Notes: generated from the letters alone by a model not told the origin. A DNA stretch of 64,000 bases from Vibrio aestivus (GCA_003263845.1 JYJN01000086.1:81175-145174), one strand, 5' to 3'; shown: positions 21,546-30,152, counted from the stretch's first letter. Program-made: numbers and translations.

Positions 21546-21595
21546 AACCACCTTAGCCTGTGTAATCTTGATTGGTACACAGTGTTTGGGTGGTT
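21546..21595. other. Two-part stem-loop
   Basis: AACCACC (21546-21552) pairs with GGTGGTT (21589-21595), and inside it CTGTGT (21558-21563) pairs with ACACAG (21577-21582). This makes a coaxial two-step stem with a 13-base loop. There is no T-run, so it is not a simple terminator. Function unknown. Confidence 0.4.
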
Positions 21596-21799
21596 CATTT
21601 CTACTGCGTTATCGGCTTCTCATGTAGCTAACTACACATCAAAGCCTCTGCCTTGTATCTATTCGTTAATAAATAAGCCCACAAAGTGCTGCAAAAATCA
21701 GCTCGAAAGATCAACACGCCCTAGCCACTCTAAGCAAACAGTCTTCAATAAAGTGTTGTAACAATCAGCTCAAAGCTCAAAAGCAACTAGTAATACGGC

Positions 21800-21851
21800 T
21801 TGTTGCAAATAATTATCGATTGCGTCGAAATAATTAACCCCCTTGCAACAA
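21800..21851. other. Long imperfect inverted repeat
   Basis: TTGTTGCAA (21800-21808) and TTGCAACAA (21843-21851) are perfect 9-bp arms, with further AT-rich pairing (AATTAT/ATAATT) inside. It could be a protein-binding site or an RNA hairpin. Function unknown. Confidence 0.35.
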
Positions 21852-22070
21852 AGTTGTTGAAATATTAATTCTAAGGGCGGGTTTTTGTAACTGCTTGTAA
21901 CTTCGTGGTTAATGATCTGATTGTTCTTTGTTTGTAAAATTTTGAACCTAGTACGCTTAATCGATGGATTCCATCATCTGAGTGAATGTGTGGTAATTTT
22001 TTACCTGACATTACTTTGTTCTGATTATGTGGCCTTAATTATCGATAAAAATTTATTATATAAAACAAGT

Positions 22071-22100
22071 TTGACTGAATGCGGTTGTACGGTCTAATCT
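22071..22100 (+). promoter_or_regulatory. Sigma-70-type promoter for the small gene at 22148
   Basis: TTGACT (22071-22076) and TAATCT (22095-22100) are separated by 18 bp, close to the -35/-10 consensus. They lie about 48 bp before the ATG of the downstream gene. Confidence 0.55.
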
Positions 22101-22147
22101 AAGTCTTAGCTAGGAAGGATTAATTGCTAACAAAAGGGGGAATTAGC

Positions 22148-22393
22148 ATGGAAAAGGCTTATATTACGCAACTGGCTCACTCCGCATTAAAAGCGCAAAA
22201 GCGAACGCTTGTCACTGATGTTTTTGTACGCCAGGGGTTCACTATTCAAAATACAGACTTTGATGATGTCACCTTTGCAAGTCAAGGTGTGTCAGCAACT
22301 GTAGCGTTCGATCGACATTCAAATGCCACTCAAATTTCAGTACTAGATTCACATGCGGATAGTGTTGCGGCGAAACCACTGACCTTTTATTAG
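22148..22393 (+). CDS. Small conserved-looking hypothetical protein
   Basis: The ATG at 22148 is preceded by GGGGG about eight bases upstream, a strong ribosome site; a TTG reading from 22124 is less likely. The 81-residue product is soluble, with an amphipathic helical start (AYITQLAHSALKAQKRT) and a beta-rich end. I do not recognise it. It has its own promoter and a terminator after it, so it is probably a real single-gene unit. It is the last plus-strand gene before the long minus-strand strip. Confidence 0.65.
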   Translation: MEKAYITQLAHSALKAQKRTLVTDVFVRQGFTIQNTDFDDVTFASQGVSATVAFDRHSNATQISVLDSHADSVAAKPLTFY

Positions 22394-22499
22394 TCGTCGG
22401 TGTAGATCGACACTCAACTCGAATAATAATAACAATGTCAGTTCAAGAAAAATAACAACGAATACATCCCCATTTCTATCAATGTGAATGGAAAAATTT

Positions 22500-22530
22500 G
22501 ACCCTTTCAAGCGAGTAGTTTGAAAGGGTC
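22500..22530. terminator. Bidirectional terminator between convergent genes
   Basis: GACCCTTTCAA pairs with TTGAAAGGGTC (11-bp perfect stem, 9-base loop). TTT follows on the plus strand and an A/T-rich tail on the minus strand. It separates the plus-strand gene ending at 22393 from the minus-strand gene ending at 22555. Confidence 0.85.
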
Positions 22531-22554
22531 TTTCAATTTAGGGAGGGGTATTTT

Positions 22555-23001
22555 CTAGCTATTTGAAGTGCTGATTCTCTCGATGAACCAACTTCCTTTG
22601 CATGGTCCGTTGGTTAAGTGCCAATCTCCAGTAAAGCGTGTATTTGCCCCAGAGGCAGAGAATCGATAATCCCACTGGCGATTGCTTGCATACAAGATTA
22701 GATTACCTTGTTGGTCTACCCAACCTTGTAACGGTGTACCATTGTAATCCAGTCTCAATGAAGCCTTGCCATCAACAATTTTACCCGTGATGGTTGTTCT
22801 CTCACACAGGTTATTGTTGGTTACATTAATACGCCTGCCGAGCCATTCGCCATCAAACTCTTTCGATACCTCAAAGCCTGGCTCCGCTGGTAGTTTAGGA
22901 AAGGAATCCTCGGCACTTAGGCCTAATAAACCGTATTTCTTGCCAACAATGATGAAAACCACAAAGCTGAGCGCGATAAATCCGAGTGTTTTCTTGTTCA
23001 T
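22555..23001 (-). CDS. Membrane-anchored hypothetical protein
   Basis: This 148-residue protein starts with one membrane segment (residues 5-20, TLGFIALSFVVFIIVG) that is probably an uncleaved anchor. The rest is beta-strand-rich (FDGEWLGRRINV, LRLDYNGTPLQGW, ANTRFTGDWHL) and should face the periplasm. Two cysteines (in NNLCERT and GPCKGSW) could form a disulfide. GAAAGG precedes the start. I do not recognise a family; lipocalin-like folding is only a guess. Confidence 0.6.
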   Translation of the reverse strand: MNKKTLGFIALSFVVFIIVGKKYGLLGLSAEDSFPKLPAEPGFEVSKEFDGEWLGRRINVTNNNLCERTTITGKIVDGKASLRLDYNGTPLQGWVDQQGNLILYASNRQWDYRFSASGANTRFTGDWHLTNGPCKGSWFIERISTSNS

Positions 23002-23044
23002 GGTTTGGGCCTTTCTTGAGAATGAAGCTTTCGACAGTGATTAC

Positions 23045-23488
23045 CTATACCGATAAGAAGTAACTGTAGTACTCATTATCACGCTCGTAGCCTAACGACT
23101 CATAGAGCTTTTGCGCTGTATGGTTGGTATGTGCAGTTTCAAGCGCGAGGCCTTTGGCTTGGGTCTCAATCGCGTGTTGTTTTGCGGCGTTCATCAATGC
23201 TCTTGCAACCCCTTGTCCCCTAGCTTGCTCAGTAACAAACAGGTCATTAAGAATCCATGAACGCTTTGCTGATACCGATGAAAAAGTCGGATAAAGCTGA
23301 GTAAAACCAAGGGGTGAGCCTTTTTCATCGATTGCGAAGAAAATGACCGACTCTTGGTTGGATAATCGAGCGCTAAGAAACTCTTCAGCAAGAATTAAGC
23401 TACTCTCTTGCCCATAAAAAACTCGGTATTGATCAAATAGGGTGGCAATGAGTGTGGTATCTTGAGCTGTGGCTTGTTTTACTTCCAT
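23045..23488 (-). CDS. GNAT-family N-acetyltransferase
   Basis: This 147-residue cytoplasmic protein has the GNAT fold from start to end. Motif A is FVTEQARGQGVARALMNAA, the acetyl-CoA pyrophosphate loop of the form RGxGxA. The C-terminal part has ETAHTNHTAQKLYESLGYER, the usual B motif. It transfers an acetyl group from acetyl-CoA to an unknown amine. It is one of many GNAT genes in this strip. It lies 43 bp upstream of the membrane-anchored gene but need not share a function with it. Confidence 0.85.
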   Translation of the reverse strand: MEVKQATAQDTTLIATLFDQYRVFYGQESSLILAEEFLSARLSNQESVIFFAIDEKGSPLGFTQLYPTFSSVSAKRSWILNDLFVTEQARGQGVARALMNAAKQHAIETQAKGLALETAHTNHTAQKLYESLGYERDNEYYSYFLSV

Positions 23489-23598
23489 GTAAGCGATTTA
23501 CCTTATGTATTAATGGTTTGATGAAAAGTATGAGAATTAGGAGCATACCGTAACATAACTAAACTATTGGCTTAGTTAACATTAAAAATGTTTAAGCT

Positions 23599-24024
23599 TT
23601 AGTTTTGGTAGGGATCGGGTTGCCAAATTTGCATTAACATTTCCGGCTGTTGCAGTGGTTTGAACCCAAACTGTTGATACAGGCCATGGGCGTCAGCAGT
23701 ACCGAGCATAATGCGTCTTAAACCTTGGGTCTCAGGTTGATTTAGGATGAAATCAACCAAGAGCTTGCTTAGGCCTTTGCCGCGCTCGTTCTCGGTGATG
23801 AACACATCGGAAAGATAAGCGAAAGTGGCTGTATCTGTGATTATACGAGCGAAGCCCACTTGCTGATTGTTTGCGTCGAGCACGCCAAAGCAAAGAGAAT
23901 TAGACACTGACTTATCGAAAGTATCTCGAGGGATACCTTTTGCCCAATAGCTGGTTGAGATGAAGTCATACACAAAGTCAAAGTTCATTTCACTTTGGTC
24001 GGCGGTAATACGGTATCCCTGCAT
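23599..24024 (-). CDS. GNAT-family N-acetyltransferase
   Basis: This 141-residue protein carries GNAT motif A as FITENERGKGLSKLLVDF and the C-terminal GLYQQFGFKPLQQPE. It has a strong ribosome site, AAGGAG, nine bases before the ATG. Its N-terminal half (FVYDFISTSYWAKGIP) resembles a family of small GNATs with the WAKG motif found in many bacteria; substrate unknown. Confidence 0.85.
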   Translation of the reverse strand: MQGYRITADQSEMNFDFVYDFISTSYWAKGIPRDTFDKSVSNSLCFGVLDANNQQVGFARIITDTATFAYLSDVFITENERGKGLSKLLVDFILNQPETQGLRRIMLGTADAHGLYQQFGFKPLQQPEMLMQIWQPDPYQN

Positions 24025-24120
24025 GGTATAACTCCTTGTTTAATATGGTACTTTATGAAGTTATAACAAGTGCATGCTTAAGGTCTAGCTTTTATTTGTT
24101 TAGCTTATGCAATTAGTGAG

Positions 24121-24344
24121 TTACACAATAGAAAATACGGTGCGTTCGTGAGATTGATGCTCTTCAACTTCAAGTATCACCCCACTGAACTGTTCGTTGC
24201 TCATGGCCTGTTTGATAATCTCGCTTGATGAGGAGGTATGCCAGATAACATTGGGCCTGTCGCAAGTTTGGCTAAGCTGAGTGGTACACTGATGGTCGAA
24301 TCGATGACGTTGTTTTGAAAGGTATCAATGGTCAGTTTCCGCAT
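24121..24344 (-). CDS. Small hypothetical protein (frameshifted)
   Basis: The ATG at 24344 has AAGGAG eight bases upstream. The first frame (MRKLTIDTFQNNVIDSTISV) ends early; one restored C near 24262 rejoins LATGPNVIWHTSSSSEIIK and runs to QSHERTVFSIV with a TAA at 24121, about 74 residues. The mixed alpha/beta pattern is continuous across the repair, so it is probably a real gene. I do not recognise it. It stands alone between a GNAT gene and a HAD gene. Confidence 0.5.
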
Positions 24345-24491
24345 GGTTTGACTCCTTGTCTGATGTGTAAACCAGTTTACTGAGAGCAACTGGTGACATC
24401 AGGCAAGGTAGCGCAGCTTAGTAGGTAAAAACTTGATGTAACTCAATGTGCGCATAGTTGCACTTTGTTTCATAAGAAGCTGCCGCAAAAG

Positions 24492-24953
24492 TCAAGAAAG
24501 GAACTGGATAAGTTCTGACATGTGAGAAAACTGAGGCGTTATTTTTTCTACACTTTCATGGCCTTGATTCTCAGGTGTTCCACCTACCTCGGGTTGCTTA
24601 GAAGGATTGAACCAAATTGCATTAAGGCCAGCCTTTTGCGCAGGAAAGATATCTTTTGCAAGCGTATCTCCCACCATGATGGCTTGCTCTGGTTCAACGC
24701 TGAGCTCTTGGCAGATACGTTGATAAAACTCGACACTGCCTTTCGCGAGGCCAAGGTTTTGTTGACAGAAATAGCCCTTAATATAGCGGTCGAGACCGAC
24801 GCGAGCGAAGGCCTGTTCAATTTCTTTAGGAGAGGACTCAGCCGCACTGGTGGCGATGTAGATATCATAGTTAGTGCTCAGCTGAGATAGGGTTTCTTTC
24901 GCACCGTCTACTGGCTCCACGATCTTCCAATCACACAAAATGACTGGTTTCAT
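24492..24953 (-). CDS. HAD-superfamily protein with altered catalytic motif I
   Basis: From the ATG at 24953 the product is 153 residues. HAD motifs II to IV are present: ATSAAES, a lysine in LGLAKGSVEF, and VGDTLAKDI with KAGLNAIWFNP after it. Motif I, normally DxDGT, reads CDWKIVEP, so the second aspartate and the GT are replaced. It may be an inactive or binding HAD protein, or have a different activity; sequencing error cannot be excluded. It overlaps the 3' end region of the PhzF gene, whose stop is at 24979. Confidence 0.7.
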   Translation of the reverse strand: MKPVILCDWKIVEPVDGAKETLSQLSTNYDIYIATSAAESSPKEIEQAFARVGLDRYIKGYFCQQNLGLAKGSVEFYQRICQELSVEPEQAIMVGDTLAKDIFPAQKAGLNAIWFNPSKQPEVGGTPENQGHESVEKITPQFSHMSELIQFLS

Positions 24954-24978
24954 GTATTCGCTTCCCTTCGAATTTTCT

Positions 24979-25805
24979 CTAAACAAAAATCTTTCCTTTT
25001 AGGTACAGCTTACCCGTTCCGGATATTTGGATACGATCTTGCTTGATAGCGCAATGTAAGTACCCACCTCGCTTTGACGCCTGAAAGGCCAATAACTCGG
25101 TTTTATCGAGTCGCTCGGCCCAGTATGGGGCTAACCCTGAATGGATAGAGCCCGTCACGGGGTCTTCTTCTCCCCCATTGGCGGGCCAAAAGTAGCGAGA
25201 GACAAAGTCATAATCGTTACCTTGAGTCGTTTCGCTGCTATTGAGTTGCGGGCCTTTCTTAGCTGTCACTACAACATCTAAAGGGGCAAGTGTTTTGAGT
25301 TTGTCTGCGTCATAGCTGACGTTCAAAACATCGGCTTCGTTATCGTAAACGGCAAAGAAAGCCTGACGGTTTTTCAATACGGTTAGGGGTTGGATGGACA
25401 GTCCAGACTGCAAAGCTTCCGGTATCTGCACGACAGGCACTGGCGCTTGATTTGGAAAGCTCATGACAATTTGTCGCTCATCTGACTGACTCACAAATAG
25501 GTTGCCGACTTGTTTGGTGCTGTATTCAATCGTTTCTTTTACGCCTAAGTGATTAAACAACACATAAGATGCTGCTAGTGTGGCGTGGCCGCAGAAATCG
25601 ATCTCGGTGATGGGAGAGAACCAGCGGATCTCAAAATGGTTGCGCGACAAGGGCTTGATAAAAGCAGTCTCAGAGAGATTATTCTCTATTGCGATGTTCT
25701 GCATCAAGTCTTCGCTCAACCACTCGCTAATAGGCACAACTGCGCTGAGTTCCCTTTAAATTGCTGGTCGGTAAACGCGTCGACCACATAAATATCCAGT
25801 TCCAT
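24979..25805 (-). CDS. PhzF-family isomerase (frameshifted near the start)
   Basis: The true start is the ATG at 25805 (MELDIYVVDAFTDQQFKGNSA). One base is missing near 25741; restoring it gives GNSAAVVPISEWLSE and a 275-residue protein of normal family length. PhzF landmarks are visible: GNSAAVV with the catalytic glutamate segment NNLSETAF, the DFCGHATLA loop and the C-terminal GGEEDPVTGSIHSGLAPYW. These enzymes are isomerases acting on small molecules related to trans-2,3-dihydro-3-hydroxyanthranilate. The ATG overlaps the stop of the PaiB-like gene (TAATG), so the two are coupled. Confidence 0.85.
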
Positions 25806-26455
25806 TATTCTTGTCCCCTTTGGGCTTGCTTCATCATAGCTGCAATGTCGTGAGCCGTTGAATGTTCGAGAGCTTCTAGTGCGTTAATGACACCGGTTTG
25901 ATTGGGCTCTGGTTGGTTCTGACTAAGCTTCCATTGCCCTTGGAGTGACTCGACAACGAGCTCAATACCAACAATTGCGGGTAACATTTTGTCGATGTAA
26001 GCTTGTGGCGCATCGGCCACGGTCCAAGGGTTAGGTTCGTGCCGTTCTTGCTCTTCGGTTAAGTCCTGTATCAACTGGTGAAGCCATTTGGCATCGTGCT
26101 CAAATCGAAGTCGACCTTTTACATGGACTGTCACATAGTTCCAAGTTGGCACTGCTCGACCGTGCTCTTTTTTAGTCGGGTAATGATTTGGAGAGATGTA
26201 GTGATGAGGCCCATGAAAGATCAACATCGCTTCTTTTTCTATATCTGCGGTTTTCCAAAGTGGATTGGCTTTGGCGATATGGCCTTGAAGGCGAAGGGAA
26301 TGTTCGTCACCTCGAATGATTACAGGCAGATGCATGGCGTTAATACCGCTATCCACGCCCTGCGATTGCGTAATTAGGGTCGCAAATGGATACTGTTTGA
26401 TGACTTCCAATAGTTGCTTGTGATCCTTTTGCTCAAATTTCTTTGATATATACAC
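25805..26455 (-). CDS. PaiB-like FMN-binding split-barrel protein
   Basis: This 216-residue protein starts with GTG at 26455 behind an ACGGAG site. It has the PaiB/FMN-binding pattern: FATLITQS, AMHLPVI, RLQGHIAKANPLWK, FHGPHHYISPNHYPTKKEHGRAVPTWNYVTVHVKGR. This family was named for a Bacillus negative regulator, but most members are flavin-binding proteins of unknown role. It is translationally coupled to the PhzF gene downstream, so the two may act on the same metabolite (inference). Confidence 0.85.
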   Translation of the reverse strand: MYISKKFEQKDHKQLLEVIKQYPFATLITQSQGVDSGINAMHLPVIIRGDEHSLRLQGHIAKANPLWKTADIEKEAMLIFHGPHHYISPNHYPTKKEHGRAVPTWNYVTVHVKGRLRFEHDAKWLHQLIQDLTEEQERHEPNPWTVADAPQAYIDKMLPAIVGIELVVESLQGQWKLSQNQPEPNQTGVINALEALEHSTAHDIAAMMKQAQRGQE

Positions 26456-26568
26456 TGGCTTCTCCGTGCTGGGTGTTGAATATACTGTTTAATATCTTCA
26501 GTTCTCGCAAATATGCGGAAGTGACTTATATTTGTTATTAGTAGGTGGTTTTAATTTAAGGAGATTCC

Positions 26569-26988
26569 ATGTACTTAACTCGCCTAATATACGTAAGTAC
26601 CATCTCAGAGGATTGTTCGCCTAACGACATTGAGCGGATATTGACGACGTCTAGGCAAAACAATGTTAATCATCACATCACAGGTCTATTAAGTTACAAC
26701 CAACATTTTTTTCTACAATGTTTGGAAGGTTCAAGAACCGAGGTGAATCGCACTTATCTACGGATCTTACAAGATAGACGACACTACAATGTCACCATGT
26801 TGTACTTCCAAGAAGTTAGCAGTCGCTCATTTGGTGATTGGTCTATGGGCCACATTAAGGTCGGAAAAATCACGGATATGCTCAGTATGCAATTTTCCAG
26901 TGGCCCTGATTTCGACCCGTATCACCTTACGGGCGAGAGCGCCTACTTAATGCTGTTAGAACTTAAGAAGCAGTTGCCCTCTACTTAG
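26569..26988 (+). CDS. BLUF-domain blue-light sensor protein
   Basis: This 139-residue single-domain protein has the FAD-contacting residues of BLUF: Y8 in LTRLIYVST, an asparagine in NNVNHHITGLL, and the key glutamine in FFLQCLEGS. The segment GLLSYNQHFFLQCLEG is diagnostic. The domain fills about residues 1-95, and the rest is a short helical tail, so signalling must go through a partner. It has a strong AAGGAG ribosome site. It is the only plus-strand gene in a 24-kb minus-strand strip and is divergent from the PaiB-like gene, with 113 bp between them. Confidence 0.9.
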   Translation: MYLTRLIYVSTISEDCSPNDIERILTTSRQNNVNHHITGLLSYNQHFFLQCLEGSRTEVNRTYLRILQDRRHYNVTMLYFQEVSSRSFGDWSMGHIKVGKITDMLSMQFSSGPDFDPYHLTGESAYLMLLELKKQLPST

Positions 26989-26993
26989 CTTGA

Positions 26994-27533
26994 TCAAAAT
27001 GAAGAGTTCGGTTGTTTTAGAAACTCAATTTCCTCGGCTGTCGACGAGCGATCTAGTATCTCATTTCGGTGCGGGTAGCGGCCAAAGCGCTCGATGATAA
27101 CCTTATGTTTGATCTCAAAATCTAAATTATTCTCTATGCCGTTGTTAGTAAAAAGCTCGACGGCCTTTTCATGTATCGGCAGAGATTCGCTGTGCATAAA
27201 AGGCATATATAAAAAACTACGCTCGACGGGTTCGAGTACTTGATCGTCGCCATTGCGAATGGCTTCTTGCGCAAGCCCTAGAGCCAGCGCGTCATAGGCA
27301 AAAGCGCTCGGCGTGTCGCGATACAGGTTTCGAGAAAACTGGTCTAAGATGATGATCTCTGCCAAGCGGCCGTTCGCTGTCTCACGCCAATCGGAAAGTT
27401 CGCAAGCTGCAGCTTGCTTATGCAGGTTAAGAAAGCGCGAGCGAATCGCCTCATCAAGCTCGACATCCTTAATCCACCATTGCTTGGGTTCTAGCTCCTT
27501 AAACCAAAAATCGAGTACATCTAAATGATTCAT
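26994..27533 (-). CDS. DUF924-family protein
   Basis: This 179-residue protein matches DUF924: DVLDFWFKELEPKQWW at the start, EIIILDQFSRNLYRDTPSAFAYDALAL in the middle and FLYMPFMHSESLP near the end. It is helical, soluble and of unknown biochemical role, though widespread. It converges on the BLUF gene with only five bases between the stops. Its ATG has AAGGAAAC just upstream. Confidence 0.85.
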   Translation of the reverse strand: MNHLDVLDFWFKELEPKQWWIKDVELDEAIRSRFLNLHKQAAACELSDWRETANGRLAEIIILDQFSRNLYRDTPSAFAYDALALGLAQEAIRNGDDQVLEPVERSFLYMPFMHSESLPIHEKAVELFTNNGIENNLDFEIKHKVIIERFGRYPHRNEILDRSSTAEEIEFLKQPNSSF

Positions 27534-27583
27534 TTTCGTTTCCTTGAATGCGAGTGCGCTAACACGCCCTAAGTCTATTGAGT

Positions 27584-27868
27584 TTAATCCACTTCTTCAT
27601 GAATGGAATAGTATCGCGCAACGTCTTGAGTGACGTCTCCCCAATGAGATTGTCCAACGCGCTTTTGATGGTCTTCAAAGGCGGCCTTGCTGACAAACTC
27701 TTCATAAACCTCATATCGGCAAGGATCTGTCTGAGATTGCTCTACTTTAAAAACCAGACATCCAGCCTCCCTTCGTGTAAGGGTGATGTGTTCCACTAAT
27801 GCTGCTTGCACTGTGTCCAGCTGGTTTGCTGGAATAATTATATGTCCAGATAGGATGATCTTTGCCAT
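27584..27868 (-). CDS. Antibiotic biosynthesis monooxygenase (ABM) domain protein
   Basis: This 94-residue single-domain protein shows the ABM ferredoxin-like fold: SGHIIIPANQLDTVQAALVEHI, REAGCLVFKVEQSQTDPCRYEVYEEFVSKAAFEDHQ. Members are dimeric and oxidise quinols or similar compounds without a cofactor. AAGGAAC lies eight bases before its ATG. Substrate unknown. Confidence 0.85.
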   Translation of the reverse strand: MAKIILSGHIIIPANQLDTVQAALVEHITLTRREAGCLVFKVEQSQTDPCRYEVYEEFVSKAAFEDHQKRVGQSHWGDVTQDVARYYSIHEEVD

Positions 27869-27894
27869 TCTCGAGTTCCTTAAATCTATCTGTG

Positions 27895-28272
27895 TTACCC
27901 CAACGTAATCAAAACGATACAGACAATCAGACTCACACTGCCTGAGATAAACAGTTTGACGCCTAAAGACAGATCCAAACTTTCATGAGTGCCGGTATCA
28001 AGAGAGGTATCGTTTTCTACCATAGAAGCCGCTGTTCGAGTCGCTTTATTCGGGCTGTGCTTGAGGTGTTTGAAGCGGCTATGAGGGGTAACAATAAACA
28101 GAGACCCTAAGCCCCAAAACACGATCAGTGCATAGAAAAAATAGTCGCTAACAAAGTAGAGTTCTGGCACCCCGGTTAATTGGCTACTTAATTGCAATAG
28201 CCCAACCAATAAAGCATTGGAGAGTACGATGAACTTCAATAACCCCAGCAAATTATCTGCTCCATTTCCCAA
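27895..28272 (-). CDS. Small membrane protein, unknown
   Basis: The 125-residue product has three membrane segments: LLKFIVLSNALLVGLL, FFYALIVFWGLGSLFIV and ISGSVSLIVCIVLITL. A charged cytoplasmic-type loop lies between the second and third. The start is a TTG at 28272, eight bases after the SDR stop; no ATG is available in frame, so the start is uncertain. I do not recognise the family. Its position suggests cotranscription with the SDR gene. Confidence 0.55.
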   Translation of the reverse strand: MGNGADNLLGLLKFIVLSNALLVGLLQLSSQLTGVPELYFVSDYFFYALIVFWGLGSLFIVTPHSRFKHLKHSPNKATRTAASMVENDTSLDTGTHESLDLSLGVKLFISGSVSLIVCIVLITLG

Positions 28273-28280
28273 TCCATTTT

Positions 28281-29017
28281 TTATCGCCCACCGGCAATGT
28301 CAATGAAAGAACCGGTCACGTAAGAGGCTTCATCAGACAGCAGCCAAGCAATGGACTGGGCAACCTCTAACGCTGTACCACCCCGTTTTAGCGGAATAGT
28401 AGGGGCTAAGCGTTTAACACGATCCGGCTCGCCACCGTCGGCATGCATCTCGGTTTCAATAAACCCGGGCGAACGCCATTGACGCGGATATCGCGGTCAG
28501 CCAGCTCTAATGAAAGCCCTTTCGTGAGTGAATCCATCGCTCCTTTAGACGCTGCATAATCAACATATTCAAATGGCGCGCCCGTTCGAGAGGCGGCGGA
28601 GGAGACATTCACAATCGCCTTTGGATTCTGACTAATTTGTAAGAACGCCTTACAACATAAAAAGCAACTGCTGACATTGGTCGTCATCACTTGGTTGAAT
28701 CGATCAAGGTCGATGTTTTCAAGCGTTGACTGCGTAAATAAAACTCCCGCGTTATTGACTAAGTGGGTCGCTGCACCGAGCTCTTTAGTCGTGATGTCGA
28801 ATAGTCGACTGACGTCTGCCTCAAGTGAAACATCCGCTTGGACAGCGATGGCTTTCCCGCCTTGTTGAATGATGCTGTCGACGACTTTATCTGCTTGGGT
28901 CTGGTTACTTTTAAAGTTCACGCAAACCGCATAGCCTTTAGATGCCAAGAGCTGAGCGGTAGCTGCGCCAATGCCGCGGCTGGCCCCTGTGACAATGACG
29001 ACCTGAGTCTGTGACAT
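28281..29017 (-). CDS. Short-chain dehydrogenase/reductase (frameshifted)
   Basis: The NAD(P)-binding motif TGASRGIG is at residues 10-17, NNAG at about 88-91, and the catalytic S-Y-K set in NVSSAAS and YAASKGA. The frame breaks near 28467 in a T-run. One restored T gives RPGFIETEMHADGGEPDRVKR and ends VTGSFIDIAGGR at 28281, about 246 residues, the normal length for a FabG-like SDR. AAGGAA precedes the ATG. It reduces an unknown carbonyl substrate. Confidence 0.88.
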
Positions 29018-29083
29018 AGTTATTCCTTAATGCGTTACTTTGATCTTTGTTGAAGCGTTCGTTTGGAATTGAGTCTTCTGATG

Positions 29084-29371
29084 CTATTCAAAACTGTCTA
29101 GGTCGATGTCGTATTTATCCAGCACCTCTTGCATTTGAAGTTTCTTTTGTCCGGCAGCCACCGCCATGACTTTAGCTGTTACATCCGAAATTTCGCCCTT
29201 CGTTATTCCAGCTTTTTTACACTGTTTTAGGTAGTAGTTGGTGCAGGGTAGGCAGTTCATCGCCATACCTGCGGCTAAGCCGACCAATAGCTCAGTTTTG
29301 GTGTCTAAGTGTTCATTGGTGTGGGTGGAGTGATAAAACTCAGTATAAGCGCGTTGGTGTTTTCCTAACAT
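29084..29371 (-). CDS. Carboxymuconolactone decarboxylase / AhpD-like protein
   Basis: The ATG at 29371 is preferred because GGAGG lies seven bases before it; a reading from 29425 overlaps the upstream gene. The 95-residue product has the AhpD-type redox pair in CLPCTNYYLKQCKKAG and the helical pattern ELLVGLAAGMAMN before it. Such proteins act as thiol-disulfide or peroxide-related enzymes. The CxxC suggests a redox rather than a decarboxylase role. Confidence 0.82.
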   Translation of the reverse strand: MLGKHQRAYTEFYHSTHTNEHLDTKTELLVGLAAGMAMNCLPCTNYYLKQCKKAGITKGEISDVTAKVMAVAAGQKKLQMQEVLDKYDIDLDSFE

Positions 29372-29412
29372 ACAGCCTCCATGAGGAAAATTAGGGTCTG
29401 AGGCTTCTACCG

Positions 29413-29676
29413 TTAACGGCGACATATGCGGGAAATCTTATGCCCGCATGCAAAGGCCAATACCGCGACGCATACGACGATGAGTAATGCGTAGAGGTAA
29501 CCAATGGTCGTAGAAACGCCAAAGCCCCAAACTAAAGAAAATACAATGCCTTGGAAAGCTTGATAAGGCCACTCATAGATCGGGAAATGAGAGTCAGAGC
29601 TCATGAGATAGCTGAGCCCCACCAAGCTAAACAGCGCAGCTATCCAGCCCGATATCAAAGGTGCATTCTTATGCAT
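29413..29676 (-). CDS. Small membrane protein, unknown
   Basis: This 87-residue protein has three predicted membrane segments (LISGWIAALFSLVGLSYL, FQGIVFSLVWGFGVSTTIG, LLIVVCVAVLAFACG). The ATG overlaps the end of the upstream GNAT gene by eight bases, and the stop is close to the AhpD-like gene. The three genes are probably one transcript. Family not recognised. Confidence 0.6.
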   Translation of the reverse strand: MHKNAPLISGWIAALFSLVGLSYLMSSDSHFPIYEWPYQAFQGIVFSLVWGFGVSTTIGYLYALLIVVCVAVLAFACGHKISRICRR

Positions 29677-30121
29677 TATTTGATGACCAACTCATTGGAA
29701 CGAAGCGTATTCCGTGAACCTGGTCTTCAGGTCCCGTCGTGACAAAGCCATGCTTTTGGTAAAAGCTAACCGCATTAATGGACGATCTGAGTGTTACCTG
29801 CTCGTTTTCGGTGCCAGACAATAGCGCATCAAGTAACGCCTTTCCTAACCCACTACCTTGAGAAGACTTGCTGACAAACAGATGGGTTAAGTAATTACCG
29901 TCACGAAGGGATGCATAACCGACCAGTTGCCCATCTAGCTCAGCTTTTATCGATACATAGGTCTTAGGATCTAAAGTCGACGCTAAGCTGCCTACTACAT
30001 GCTCTTGATAGACTTGGCGACCTTCTTCACTGAGCAATGGCAGTACATCATGTTCAGAGGTATCGGCAACCAGTGCTTGGATGTTATCTAGATCAGTTTG
30101 CTGAGCAGTTTCAATTTTCAT
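29669..30121 (-). CDS. GNAT-family N-acetyltransferase
   Basis: This 150-residue protein has GNAT motif A in HLFVSKSSQGSGLGKALLDAL and the C-terminal SINAVSFYQKHGF. AGGAG lies before the ATG. It belongs to the ElaA/PhnO-like small GNAT group by general shape. Substrate unknown. Confidence 0.87.
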   Translation of the reverse strand: MKIETAQQTDLDNIQALVADTSEHDVLPLLSEEGRQVYQEHVVGSLASTLDPKTYVSIKAELDGQLVGYASLRDGNYLTHLFVSKSSQGSGLGKALLDALLSGTENEQVTLRSSINAVSFYQKHGFVTTGPEDQVHGIRFVPMSWSSNNA

Positions 30122-30152
30122 TTATATCTCCTGTATCGGTTAGCAAAAGGGC

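Larger units (their letters stand above)
21457..22070. other. Long non-coding interval with two large stem-loops
   Basis: More than 600 bp lie between the phosphorylase gene and the small gene at 22148. The short open frames here show no credible start or composition. Two notable inverted repeats lie in it (listed). It is AT-rich toward the right end. It may hold a structured RNA or a decayed mobile element. Confidence 0.45.

Noticed and set aside
21525..21761. Open frame of 78 codons in the non-coding stretch
   Set aside because: It lies across the two-part stem-loop and has no ribosome site; codon use is atypical, so I treat it as non-coding.
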